DNA of 64,000 bases from Lichenostomus cassidix (GCA_008360975.2 CM039183.1:41841850-41905849), one strand, 5' to 3'. Shown: positions 46,706-58,645, numbered from the stretch's first letter. The notes: generated from the sequence alone by a model not told the origin. A program made the numbers and translations.

Positions 46706-49403
46706 TATTTAGATGGCTATTTTAGGATGAACTGAGTAATTCCCCAAGCTCTGGTTGTTGTTTTGACTTAATTACCACTGGCTATAACAATAGATCATAT
46801 GCAGGTGCCTGCTTGTGAACATGGTTGGGAAATCCCACCCTTATTGTCTATACATGCCTATGTGGACATTGAATGGGCAAATTTTGACTACTCACATGTA
46901 TACTTAAATTGAAAACTAATTGGAGATCAGTGTGACCTGCAGGCAGATATTAGAAGGGGGAGCAGAGGAGAAAGAACTTGGGAAATGCAGAAACTAGAAG
47001 TGGGTATATGTTACGGAGGAATTTTTGTCTAAAGAAATAGGAAATCTGTAGCCTAAATTAAGCTAGACAACAGCACTGGTGGGCAGAACACTCAAGAGCT
47101 AACAGAGAGGCTCAGAAGTGTATGATATGAAACTAGAAAGTGTTAAGATAATAGAGATATGTCCCACTTGACATCCAAATTTTAACACAGATATTGAAAA
47201 GTATGCACTGATGTGGAGCAGCAGAAATGAAGAAAAATGGCATGGAGGAGTACTGCAAAAATGCAAGAAATATGACTGAAAGAAATAGGAAGGGAAAATA
47301 TGGGGAAAAAGGAATCTAAGTCAAACTCAGTTCAGAGTACAACAGCTAGAAAGGTTTTAGCGCAATGCTGCTATGCGTCTGACAATGTCTTACATTTAGA
47401 AATGTACAGAGATTGCAGTATTTTTAGGGAGAAATACTGTCAGATACTTCAGTGGTATAGTATGGTGTAGCAGGATGACCACATTTTTCACAGTTTGGCC
47501 TTGGACTGTGTGTGACTCATAATCCTACAGTGTTCCTAGATAATGCGAAAATTATTGTTACATTAGCTGGTAATGTTGCTCATAATTTGATTACATTTAA
47601 TCACTGTCTGTAAGTAGATAGGCTGAAAAAAATCCCTCCAAGTAGTTTTCTAAATACATTACTGTTATTATTTCAAAATGGCAAACTTTGACATATTAGG
47701 GGAAGTAAATGGTAAAGTGGATTGGATTTGCATTGGATTGGTGGTGAGCCCAAAGTCATGAGTGTCAGGAAAGAATAGAACAAAATTTATTTGGACCTTA
47801 AGTCTCCGGTGATGGAAAGAAATCTGTATGAAAGGCCTTCTTAAGGAGAGTTGCAGGGTGTGAGGAAAAGGAGAAAGAGGAAAAAACAGCCTTCAAAAAT
47901 GTCAGAGCTAAGAAGCAATTTTCTAATGCTTTAATAAAATGGTTTTCTTGTACTGCATTCTTCTCAACTTTTAATTTCTTTGTTACCACTCTGCATGCCT
48001 TAAATTAAATAAAATAGAATAGAAGAATGAGGGGAGGCCATTGCTGAGAAGTGTTCTTGAGAGAGCTCTTAAGCCATATTTTCCATTTGCTGTAGCACAT
48101 AACAGGGAGTAAACACGAATAAATGGCACCAGCAAGTGTCTGAGGAGCCCTGCAAAGTGGAAATGACATTTTCCCAAGGCAATACATGGCTGCCAGTGTA
48201 AGCCTTTTTGTATCTCTCTCTGGACCCGTCATGTGGTATGGAAGGCTCAGACAAACAGGGGATGGAAGTGAGGAGTATCTGCTCCCTGGAACTCATTCCC
48301 ATGGCAGAAGGGTGTCAAGAGCTGGTAGTGAAAACAGTTTGACATTATGCGTTTTCTCATGGTTCATGGAGACCTTTGCAGAAACAGATTTTCAAGAACT
48401 CCAGATGTGTGAGATGACCTGGGGAGACACCAGAATGTCCAAGCCCAGAACATATCTGTCCAGGCATCCACTGGTTTGAGAATGCTGTACTGCCCTGTGC
48501 CAGGCCATGCATTACAATCCATGCTACAGATCCCCCCCGGTTGCCACCTCTGTCTGGATGTTTGCCAGGGTTTTTTAATGAGGGAAGGAGAGGAAAGTAA
48601 AACCTTTAGAGGTAGAAGATGAGAAATTCTTATTAACACTCACAGCCTGCTTTGTGTTTTGAGATAGCAGGTTGTCTGGGAAGCCCAGAGGGACAGATGT
48701 TCTCTCCTGCTTTGTATTTGCACAACACTTAGCAGTGAGAATGACTAGCTCCTATTTGGGACATTTGGGAATAAGACAATACAAATGAGACTATTAACTC
48801 TTCCCAGACAAATGCATCATCCCTTTCATAGTTGCTGGAATCTGAAGTGTGCTTTAAAAGAAAAAAGAAATCCACAAAAACCATTCTCAAAAAAGCAAAA
48901 AACTAGTTTTGCTTTAAGAAATCTTGAGGGTAATATGTTTCCTTTGCCTAAAGGAAATCTCTCAGCTATAATGTAATTTCTTATCCTATTATGTACTTTC
49001 CCCACTAATTATTACTATTCCTTCTCAGTTTGGACTTTAATTATAAAATATCAATTACAATTTCTGCATGTTTATTGGATGGAATGGCTATCCAATCCAA
49101 CAATTATCTGGAGTGCTACACTGAATTCAAGCTCAAAGCTCTATCTTTTTAAAATTAAAAAGTAATGTGAAAATCTGCCACTCCTTAACTGACCACAGGA
49201 GATAGTTCCTTCGTACCAGTTTTGATAATAAACTATGAAAATTGATTTCTGAATATCAATTAAGGTGTTTTCCAAAGCAATTCTCCAGGTTTGCTAAATT
49301 TTTTAATGGTTATTTTTATTGAAGTTATGGAAAACTATTAAAAATATAATTGTATAGCTTTCAGCATGGGAAAAAGATGAGATGGAATATTTTTATTATA
49401 CAG
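46706..49403. other. Unique non-coding DNA
   Basis: No gene or repeat family recognised. The 48.0-48.6 kb area has several overlapping short frames on both strands. A TTGGAT...ATCCAA inverted repeat with 9-nt spacer lies at 49075-49095. Confidence 0.6.
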
Positions 49404-49528
49404 ATTTGAATATGTTTGATTCAGCTATTTCACTGCTTCATCAAGTGCAGTTGCCAGCCCCAGCTACTGCCGCCGGGCTACACTGTCCAGGAAATGTCCA
49501 GATTCATATTCTAGGGATGAACAGCTAA
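49404..49528 (+). other. Candidate short terminal exon or small ORF
   Basis: A good acceptor (ATATTTTTATTATACAG) ends at 49403. A frame open from the acceptor has an ATG at 49412 and runs 38 codons to TAA at 49526-49528. It begins MFDSAISLLHQVQLPAPAT and contains two CpGs (GCCGCCGGG). The residue mix is protein-like. No nearby donor or AATAAA clinches it, and no family is recognised. Confidence 0.18.
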
Positions 49529-51229
49529 AAGGGCTCCAGGGCAAGTTTGTATTCTAAACAGCAGTCTGGCTTCATTATAGAAACACACAGCACAGGAGTA
49601 TAGTGAGATTCACTTCAGAGGTGGTGTTTTTTTGCATTTGCATTGACAAGGAATTTGCAGTCCTTGGGATAAGTGTTGCACCTCCGGCCTGCTGGCTGCA
49701 GTAAGGCTGTTCTTGCAGTAAAAGATCTCAGCATGAGTAAGGGTGGCAGGAACTAGTGCTACATTGAATGTAAGGAGGGTTGGAGACCTCCAAGCAAACC
49801 TCAGAGCATCACCTCTCCACGCTGAGTCTGTTTTCTGCCACAGCACTATTAAATGTGTTCAATTCTAATTAATTTACCTGAGCTAGTTTTGCTGCAGTGT
49901 GCTTGATACAGTAAGAAATCTGTCCAGAGCAGGAAAAATCATACCAGCATTGTCAGAGCCGTGCTGGTGATGGGTGGGGGTGGGTGGGGAAGTATCCCAC
50001 CCTTGATGGATTTTCCTGTGGCAATAGCTGGATGTGCCTTCCTGTTCCGTCTGCTTGATCTCACACAATACATATTCATTTGTGTTTTGCATCCAGCCTT
50101 TCCTTTCCAGAGTGCTTGTACTCCATGCCTCCAGTGAGAACTTGCCCTCAAGTTGTTCTTGCTGTTCCTGCCTTTCTACTCCAAAGGGCACCTCCCTGCC
50201 CAGCTCCTCCTTCCTCATTTCATGAGCTTTTGCTGTCTCATCAGTGAAACTTGACATCAATAACCAGTCACGGGGGGGAGGGCTGTGACAAAGTGAGCAA
50301 TGGTCTTCAACCATGCATGATGCTCTACCCTAAAGAGTAGGCCATCAAAGTCTTTGATGCCATGCCAAGGTCCTTTCTGCCCTTCATCGTCCCCTTTCTC
50401 CTTCCTCTGCTAAGTACCTAACTGTCTCATGACTTCTAACAGATGGCCCCTAGTGCTTTTTTTCAGACTCCCTGTTTGCCTCTGCAAGCAGGAATGCAGC
50501 CACAGCTCCTGGTCCCTCCTGTTGGGGCTGGGTCTGCTGCTGACATCTTGAAACACCACCAGGTGCTCCCACACCCTGCCTTGGGACTTGCCTTTGGCAC
50601 TTCCAGCAGAAGTCCCTAAACTCTTCTGGTCTATGAAAAGGAAGGGAAAGAGAAAACAGAAGAAAGATGGGATGATAAGGGAGAACAACACATCAAGTGG
50701 AAGTTTTGGGTGAGAAAATGAGTAGTTGGACTGAGATCTGCAGAGCAGGCAGGTTGGGAGCCCTGGCATGGACACAGTTTAGACACCATACTGCTCAACT
50801 CTCCCAACACACACGAGACTTCCACCCCTTCTCAGGGGTACCAGATAATACAAGTTTGTGAGTCAGTTTCTGGTGGCTGGAAATAGAAAAACCGCTTGTA
50901 GGGTTTGTTCTGTAAAACATTTGCCGCTGCTGCTTCAGCCAAGTATCAATTTTAGTGCACAATATCATATGAAAACATTCCTATACAAAAAGCTTGATAA
51001 TCTAAAGCCACACAGAGTTGGCAGAGAGCAGAGTTTACATGAGAGAGGTTGGCTGAATATCCTGTTTAACAGCACAAGCTCTTGGGCGCTGCAAAGCTGA
51101 TGGTCATGTTGCCTAGCAGACTGTGGAGATGCCAAATAAATTGCTCAGCAAATGGCTGTATATGGATGGTGACATTTCACCAAGCAGTTAGATGAGAAGT
51201 ATTTGTGGATAGGAGCCACTTTTTTTTGC
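49529..51229. other. Non-coding DNA with G-quadruplex motif
   Basis: A minus-strand frame of 143 codons at 49883-50314, Glu/Gln-rich in its middle, has no convincing splice sites. A 42-nt minus segment at 49880-49921 has a good acceptor and CAG|GTAAAT but is too short to weigh. The G-quadruplex motif lies at 49972-49989. Confidence 0.5.
49972..49989 (+). other. G-quadruplex motif with one-base loops
   Basis: GGG-T-GGGGG-T-GGG-T-GGGG: four guanine tracts separated by single T residues. This loop arrangement is the most stable class of parallel quadruplex known. Formation in the cell is inference. Confidence 0.85.
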
Positions 51230-51322
51230 TCTCTGTTTGTACAGCTCTTAGCACAGTGAAATCCTGGCCTTTTTTGTGGGTGGCAAAGTGTTGCTGTGCT
51301 ACAAACAAAAAATAAAAAGCAC
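51230..51322 (+). repeat. Ancient amniote retroposon 3' tail (L3/CR1-like)
   Basis: CTCTGTTTGTACAGCTCTTAG then CACAGTGAAATCCTGGCC resembles the 'gtttgtacagcgcctagcacaatggggtcctggtcc' 3' end widespread in amniotes. GTGCTACAAACAAAAAATAAA resembles its 'gtgctacaacaatacaaataataaa' terminus. It is diverged, and recognition is from memory. Confidence 0.5.
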
Positions 51323-52690
51323 AGCAGGAGCAGCTGATTGTAGGCTTTCTTATTAACTCTATGAATGCATATGGTTGACAACATACATCATGATTGTATC
51401 ACAGCTTCTTGTGTGTCTTTAGCATTGCTGCCAATTAATGCTTTTCAATGCCTGCACTCATCCTTAAGTGTCATGTTGTGATGGGGGCAGTGAGGCTGTG
51501 TGCCACCAGTCAGCCTGGTACCACGCCAGGGTGAGCCACCGAGAGGACTTGTCGTGCTGCTCACAGATTTGCTGCAGTCAGCTGAACGGGACCACGACAA
51601 ATGCTGCCATGATGTGAAACTCAGACTGAGTTGTATGTAGCACACAGCTGGAATCTGGTACTGGTTTTGCTGTGCCCAGCTCAAGTGACAGACATGAGAA
51701 ATCTCTGTGTCTTGGCAAGTAACTGGCATTCTTATGATTGTTTGCAACGTGCTGTTGATGATGAATAAATGAGTGCTGGTACAAACACGCTTCTGAGTTC
51801 GTGACTGGACTGCACCCTTTGCAGACGTGTTTCTGCCTGAACAGGGACACAGCAGTGACTGCAGCATCTTCCCGTTGCTCCTGTCTATCACATTCACTGG
51901 CTCAGTGTTCATGGGTCATGGGAATAGTCGGATGAGTTGCTGTGCTCGCTGGGCACAGCATGGTTCAATCTGTATATTGTACTGTTCCATAACTAGTCAC
52001 CTCACAGCTTTGTCTAAGGACAACAGGGATTTCTAATAGTCTTCTACCAGTACTCTTGCCCTTTCCTTTTCTTTGCCTTTCTTTCCCTCTTGCTGCTTCC
52101 TTGTTCTAGTCACACCAAGTTCAATCTGTTTGCCCTCATCTGCACAGAAACCTCGGCAGCTGCAGATCCCAGGGTCTGTGAGTGATTGCGCTTTGCCCTC
52201 TATTCTTGGGAATAGTATGAATGGTATCCATATTCCTCTGCTCCCCTGCAGTCTAACTTGTCTGACATCAGCTACCCTTTCAAAACCACAGTCACAGAAA
52301 CCACTGAGTTGTGAAAAATAGAGCTGGGAGGACATCCAGACTTCCTTAGACTATTCCTTATTCTTTGACTAATCCTTTTGAAAACAAGCTTGCATCTGTT
52401 TTCCTGTACAGGATCATAATTACCCTCAAAAATCTCCCTTACCTTGCACATAACTGCATACGGGCAATTTGGTTCATGTTCCCCTCTATCTTCATTGCTT
52501 GCTTACCAGTAAGTTTTTGGGACTCCTTACCCTCATTCTGATGATGAACCCCTGTCTGAATTGTCCTGTGGAAGTGTGGCAAGTAGTTTGGAAAAGCTGC
52601 AGTACGATGTACCCAACCCAGGGAATCTGATGTCAGAATTCCTGATACTGCTCCACAAACATGATCTCAAAACTGATTTTGAGGATTCAC
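51323..52690. other. Non-coding DNA with several splice-like sites
   Basis: No gene recognised. Overlapping frames at 51.45-51.91 kb look random. On the minus strand, donors at about 52432 (AAG|GTAAGG) and 52530 (AGG|GTAAGG) follow short open segments. Confidence 0.45.
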
Positions 52691-52923
52691 CTTTTTAGAT
52701 GAGAATAAGGCCATAAAATAAATGAAAAAATGCTGAGGAAGGTCAAAGTAACAGACCTTCTTGTCCAGGATGCTGTTTATGGTGGTGGCACCAGGAGATG
52801 CTAATTTGATGGTACATCTGCAGTGGGCCCCTTTCTGTAATCCATTTCCCTCGTACTCCACCAGTATTAAATATCTGTGATCAGAGTGGAAAAAAATACT
52901 GTCTGTGAGGGTATTCATTTCCT
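52691..52923 (-). other. Candidate coding exon (unknown protein)
   Basis: On the minus strand an acceptor with a T-rich tract (GGTTTTTTCTAG) ends at 52924. The frame is open from there through EMNTLTDSIFFHSDHRYLIL, VEYEGNGLQKGAHCRCTIKL and ASPGATTINSILDKK, then onward to a stop just past 52691. Two donor positions are possible: AAG|GTCTGT after 52757 (weak) or AAAAG|GTGAAT after 52691 (better). The first 56 codons look more protein-like than the rest, favouring the shorter exon. No family is recognised. Confidence 0.22.
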
Positions 52924-55183
52924 CTAGAAAAAACCACTGGTATGTTCTGTAACTGCTAACTCTCTACTTTAGAGAAGGTGAGAGGTGCTCATCTGTGACA
53001 ACTTCCAAATTAAGGATGAGAATGACTTCCAACTAATCATACCTGCCCCACTGGGAATGCAGCATGTGCTGGAGACAGACACATCACAGACTCTCCAGAG
53101 ATAGACCTGATACTGTCGTGAAACTACTTTGGATTTTTCATTCCTATAAAGCTGTTCCATTACTCTAGTTGTCATCAACTTCTCTCTTATTTCCTTGCCA
53201 AATTTATGACCAGCAGCAGGTGTTGACCTATTTCTTTTTCACATAGTCTTCCCTTGCTGGTGTTTCACAGCCCAGTATAGAAAGAAGTCTTCCCCTTTCA
53301 GCTTCTACTTTGATGGGCTGACCAAGTCAGGCTCTTGAAGTCTTTGTATTTTTCTCTGGATAATATGTATTACATGTCCCTGGCCTTTCTTCCAGTAAAG
53401 ATTTATTCCTGTCTGGAATGTTTTTCAAATTAGCCTTAATTCAGTCATGCCAGAGTTTAAGGGTTGGGTGAAAATGACAAACTCATTTCACACTGGCTGT
53501 ATCAAAAAAAGACTTCATAGGAACTGTTTTTAATTACTAGCTTTGGCAAGATTTGAATTATCAAGCTGTTTGTCTCGAGTAAACAGCATCAGTCAGATTT
53601 TTAGGTCACATAAAAATGGATGAGTCAGGAATTCACAGTTAAAAAAAAGTACCAAACAACAGAAAACCCAGACAGTCTCATGAGGATTCCCTCACCTTGG
53701 GTGGAAGTCTTGTGCAAACCACTGGGGCTTTTCTGATCTGTTTTCCTTAAGCTGCAGCTGCATCCAGCTCTACACAGAAAAATAACATGACCTATTCCCT
53801 AAGACCCATCCCTTTGCAAGCCTCACTCTCTCCACTACTTCTGTACTCCACAGAGGACCAAAGCCTTTGGGGTGGGTTGAGCTTTAGATGTCATAACCAA
53901 ACTACAGAAAAGAAATGGAAAATGTTTGTTTTCAATGATCAGATTTTTACCAATGCTCATTAATACTTTCAACCTAGAAATCCAGGATCTCGGTTTGCGG
54001 ATAACTATGTTCTCAATGCAAGATCTTGGATGGAGAGAGCAGAAGACAGAGTGTAGATCTTGGGGATTTTTTAACCGTTTTTCTGTGGAACATTTTAGTG
54101 CTGCAAAGCCTGGAGTTACCCTGTCAGGAACAGTGGGAACTCCATGTCAGCAAGGCTGTGAGGGAATGGCTACAGATGGAGAAAGAAACCAGCATAAATC
54201 AGGAGATATTTTCTGAGTTATAAAATACCTCTTCTGAAAAAGTTTGTGCACAAAGATCAGACACTCCAGTCTTCTTAAAGTAAAGATCCTTTGTTTCCAA
54301 GAAGTGCATGTTTTGAGAAAGGTTCACAGATACACAAAGGCATGTGAAACCACAGCTGGCTTTAGCAGTGTGTAATAGCATAGCATAAAAGCAAAGAAGA
54401 AAAGGTAAATTTTTTAAACATAAAGTGTCTGTTTCGGGAAGTTGTCTGTCAACAGTTTCCTGAACTTCTATTTCCAAAGGATTAAGGATGTTCATGCATC
54501 AAAAATACTTAACACCGCATTCAAACTCACAATACTGAAAGTCTGGTTTATTTTATTTCTTTTTAAATTTTATATGGAGATGTGGGTATGGTGTGGACAA
54601 TGCAGTTATGCTAATAAATCTCTTTGTCAACATTCAGCATAGAACATCTTTCTTTTCTACATCCATTCTCAACTGTGATACACCTCACAAAAAAGAGCCA
54701 TGAGTTAATCTTTGACTCTTTTCTTGAACAGCAGCTGTTTATTTCATGTTATGGAAATTCACTGACATGAGTGTTTTCCAAGACCAATATAATCTGGGTA
54801 TAATATTTTAAGGCACACCTACATTTCCTGATTTCATCTGCAGAAAGGCAACTAGCTGTTAACACTCTACCCACCTCCATTTCAAGCATAATTATTCCCA
54901 CCCTCATTTTCTTGTGCAGCTTACACAAGCTTTAGGATATTGGGCTGGTCTTTGGTCCCTACATGTGAGAAAAGCTGGTCACTTTTCAAAAGTTACAAAA
55001 GACGTTAAGAATCTTTCAAACGTTGTAACCTCAGAGGGTTTTAATGCCTGACCTGGAGGAATTAGCTGGGAGGTGAAATTGTGGATTCTGCAGATCTACC
55101 ATTTCCTGTCCATTACAAGGAGGCAGCTCAGAGTGGGCAGGAAATGCAACAGAAGCTCTCTGTCCTTAGGAGCCTAGCATCTT
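52924..55183. other. Non-coding DNA
   Basis: A + strand frame at about 52981-53106 reads VLICDNFQIKDENDFQLIIP before a TAG and follows a near-ideal acceptor at 52973, but a stop intervenes between acceptor and frame. Nothing else recognisable. Confidence 0.5.
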
Positions 55184-55242
55184 CACATATATATGTATAT
55201 ATATATTTGTGTGTGTGTGTGTGTGTACACAAACACATACAC
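55184..55242. repeat. (AT)n(GT)n compound microsatellite
   Basis: CACATATATATGTATATATATAT, quoted as CACATATATATG then TATATATATAT, passes into about ten GT units, then ACAC-rich sequence that can pair back with the GT run. Nearly the whole tract alternates purine and pyrimidine. Confidence 0.92.
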
Positions 55243-58099
55243 CTATGTTACAGAGAGAAAGGGGGAGAGAGATTTTGGTGTGGAAAGAGCAAAGAAAAAG
55301 CTTTACCCTTCCAAAGAATTATGAATTCAAAAGCCCCATAAAGGAGTTTGTAGCCCCATGTCTGTACTCCTTGTGCACTGAGGAGATAAAAAAACCAAAA
55401 CCCAAACACATTGATACATGATCTCTGTAAATGAAGGTAGTTATCAGTTAAATGTCTATGTAAGAGACACTTTATTGCTTCTTAACAGTAATGGTGTGGC
55501 AATTCTAATTACTTCTGTAGATCTTACAACACTATTTTTGAACAGAACAATTAGTTTAATTACACATTGTTTTCAAAGTGGCTGCACACTCATCCGGCTT
55601 TAAAAGCCAGCAAAGGTAAAAGGGTCTCAGCTGTTCTCTCTGAGTGAAGGAAAGCCGCATGACATGGGGGCCAGAGGAGCCCAAATGAGCTCATCTGCTG
55701 CTCCACCCAAAAACTGGCTGTCAAGCCCAAAAGCAGCTCCCTGCTTTCCAGTTCTCCACGTAAAACATGGGTAGGGAGTGAGGGTGAGGGAAAGGAAATG
55801 CTGTGTGGGAGTGCAGCTCAGTCCAGGGGCAGAGCGTCTCTCAGTTCAGGTGATGATGGATTTGACTGCTCTTGGAAATGCAGCGGAAAAGCAGCACTTC
55901 ATAGAGATGGCAGGGAAGCCCATGTGTGCAACCATGGGGAGAAAATAAATCAAAAACTTCCCTGGGAGTTTTTCAGGTAACAGATTTGCAGCTGTGAACA
56001 GGCAGGGGTTTGCTGTGCTTTTGTAAGGCAGTGGTAGCCCTACTGAAGCTGAGGAAGGGTAAGAGGTAGGGCAAAGACAGAGGTCACTCTGAGGTTTAAT
56101 TTCCAAAAGGCAGAGATGACCAAAAGGGAGCTGCAGAAGGGAAAAAGATAGGTCTTTTGGGCTATGCTTCTGAAGTAAACAAGAAGGAATAAAGGAATTT
56201 AATAATTATGTCCCTCAGAATGACATTACCTCATCTGCAATGGTAAAAGCTGAGAAGGAAGCATGTGAAGGTTTGAGGTAGTAGAAAGATCTGAGAGAGA
56301 GGAATGGGATTTGTGGGTGGATGATGGCTTTAGGAGCAAAGCTGGGATGTTATGTGAGCACATGAGCTTTACCACAAGCTATCCCACAAGCTTCAGAGAT
56401 CATCCAAGGAAGAGTATTTCTCACTCACTCTCTGCTGTTCACATTTTACAGTCAGTGTCCATAACTCTGCAGCTTGTGGGACTTAATTAAAGGTTTTAAT
56501 TCCCATTTTTCATGGCAGTGAGTGAGGGTATGAGTTTTTGAGAACACATGGTTTATTTTGCCAGGTCTGTGTTAGATGCTTGACATGTGACAAGGTTATG
56601 CAATTGTGTAATTAAGTCCTGAGTTCTGTAATCATCTCAGACTTCAGTTTATAAATCACTTACACCCTATTGCCTCATGCTGGAGGGGAAAGGAGTTTAT
56701 GCATTGACCTTCCATCCTGCTTCTGCAATTGCTCAGCCTCACTGATCTCTCTGGAAGTTGCAAGGGACTTGCTGGAAAATCCAGCTACCGTAGCCACAGG
56801 CAAAGAGGCTGGAGAGCAGGTATAAAGACCTGCACGTCCGTCCTGCATTCAGTGTGAACCAATGCTGTTCACGGGTGCCTGCCCTTTCCCACAAACCCCC
56901 ATCACACTTGCATGAGTGTATCTGAACAGAAGATCTCAGGAAGAAGCAGGGTGTGTCTATCCATTCATACCAGTAGCAGCTGCAATAACGAGCTAACCAA
57001 ACGCGACGTGCAGTAGCAGCAGTGCCTGCTGGCAGGTGTGCTGTCAGAGGTGAACATACAGAGAGTGCTGCAGCCACCCAGGACTCTGCTGCGAAAAGCT
57101 GTCGTTTCATTGCATGTCATTCCAAGCAAAGCAGCCTGGAGAAATAACCCAGCCTTTCCACACTGTTGTGCTTGTAGACCCTGTGAGTTGGTTTCCACCC
57201 TGTCACTGCTTCCATTGCCAACGCTCTGCTTTATAGTAGAAGCATGAAATAGTCTGCCTATCCTGTATACTTCCCTTCCCCTGCTCTGTGCCAAGGGTGC
57301 CCACATCTCTACCCATGCCCCTGATCTGACACAGGACTACTACTCCCTTTCTGCATGCCCTTTCCGAGCCAGCTTTGTCATGCTTGTATCTTTTTCTATT
57401 GAAACGGCTGGTTGTTTCTGAATAATGAGTAATGAGTGTAAGTGTGAGGAGGGATAACCTTGCTAGGGCTTTGCTTGGCTGGGGAGTCCCTACATGTGGT
57501 CCATCTGCTCAGCTAGGAAGGCATCAGCTGCTTCCTAATCAGCACGGCAAAGGGATCCCCACAACTAAGATGGGCAGGAGAAAACAGGGAAGGAGACAGG
57601 AAGATCTCAATGTGTCTGACTCCTGGGCAGCTTTGAAGGACCCAGGAGTGAGGGCAACTGTTTCACAGCTTTGGCATGAATCAGTCATTTCTGAGTCACT
57701 GCCAGTTTATTTGCTTTCTTGGTGCATTCGGTATGCAGCGGCCAGGAAATCATTCTGCAGAGGCACTGTCTTCCTCCTGTGCTCTGCAATGCATCCCTGA
57801 AACCACCATCTTTTCACCATTTTGTGACCCTGACAGCCCTCAACACGTCGTCCAGCATGCCTTGGACTCCCAGATGGAGAAAGGATCTGTGTAGATGCAT
57901 TCCTATCCTCTTTCCCCTGGTGCTTCAGTTCCCATGTTCAGGGCTGAACCAGGGGAGGGGGAGAGTATCTGGATGGTGGCTCCTTGCACAAATCTGTCAT
58001 GCTGGATCACTGAAGAGGCCAGAACATGATCCCAAAAGAGACCAGTAGGGGAATCCTTGTCAGATGATCCTGTCAGCCATGCTCACAGTGGAGCAGGGC
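55243..58099. other. Non-coding DNA with one exon candidate
   Basis: Besides the + candidate at 55850-55976, no gene recognised. On the minus strand an AATAAA occurs at 57711-57706, downstream of the candidate terminal exon ending at 58100, and would place a 3' end near 57.69 kb. Frames at 56.7-57.8 kb overlap on both strands. Confidence 0.5.
55850..55976 (+). other. Candidate exon containing two overlapping small frames
   Basis: An acceptor (GTCTCTCAGTTCAG) ends at 55849 and a donor TTCAG|GTAACA follows 55976. One frame is open through the whole 127 nt, DDGFDCSWKCSGKAALHRD then HVCNHGEKINQK, with a Cys/His spacing loosely like a small zinc site. A second frame holds a 31-codon ORF at 55853-55948 (MMDLTALGNAAEKQHFIEM...) with strong initiation context at its second ATG, a stop overlapping an AATAAA (55944-55949) and two CpGs. 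Which frame is used, if either, cannot be told. The family is unknown. Confidence 0.22.
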
Positions 58100-58463
58100 T
58101 CATGGAGCCAATGATCTTCCACTGTCCTTTCCGTACCCTGCAATGAAGGAGTTGTACTCCAATCCAGACGTTTTATCTGCTGAAACTTTTCTCTTATTGA
58201 TTAAGCCCCTTGCTTGTTTTGTGAGTTGCAGTAGAAGAGTAATGATGACATCTCCCTGTGGACACTGAAGAGACGTACTGAATGAGGACAAAGGCTCGCG
58301 GAACTTCAGGATCTGAAAGTGGATGGAGCGCCTGATGCCCTTGTGGGTTTCCAGCAGTAAAAACTGCTGATGTGTAGGAGCTTTGCTGCCTTCGTGAGGC
58401 ACAGCATCTTGGAGTGGAGTTTTGGACTTGCCTTGCAGTCTGTTCCTTCTGTTAGCAAACCTG
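58100..58463 (-). other. Candidate terminal coding exon (unknown basic protein)
   Basis: On the minus strand a strong NAGNAG acceptor (GTTTCTCTTTCAGCAG) ends at 58464 or 58461. From there 120 codons are open to a TGA at 58102-58100. The segment reads RFANRRNRLQGKSKTPLQD, then ETHKGIRRSIHFQILKFRE and CPQGDVIITLLLQLTKQAR. Codons such as AAG GGC ATC AGG CGC TCC ATC CAC are GC3-rich, and about seven CpGs are kept, unlike the surroundings. An AATAAA follows at 57711. The start phase fits the exon candidate at 62123-62065. No family is recognised. The sequence features are seen; gene status is inference. Confidence 0.38.
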
Positions 58464-58569
58464 CTGAAAGAGAAACTTGTCACAAACCTTTAGTTATAAC
58501 AAGGCTGCATCCCTACCTTCGGTGTTATTAATACATCAGTAAAGATTACTTGTAATATTTTTCACTTCT

Positions 58570-58645
58570 GCAATGTGCTCTATCTGGGGAATCTCAGAAC
58601 ATTTTGCAAACATTAATTAATAAGACTTGCAACACCACTGTTTAC
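58570..58645 (+). repeat. Ancient amniote retroposon relic
   Basis: CAGAACATTTTGCAAACATT, then AATTAATAAGACTTGCAACACC, resembles the 'aaagcactttacaaacattaattaattaatcctcacaacacc' tail of old amniote LINE/SINE families, the same class as at 6296. Diverged; recognised from memory. Confidence 0.5.

Noticed and set aside
49883..50314. 143-codon Glu/Gln-containing minus frame
   Set aside because: No convincing acceptor or donor; part of it is simply the complement of the G-quadruplex motif.
51466..51612. Short + strand Cys-rich frame (CCSQICCSQ) with several CpGs
   Set aside because: Briefly compared with small secreted Cys-rich families; the spacing does not fit and the frame is only about 45 codons.
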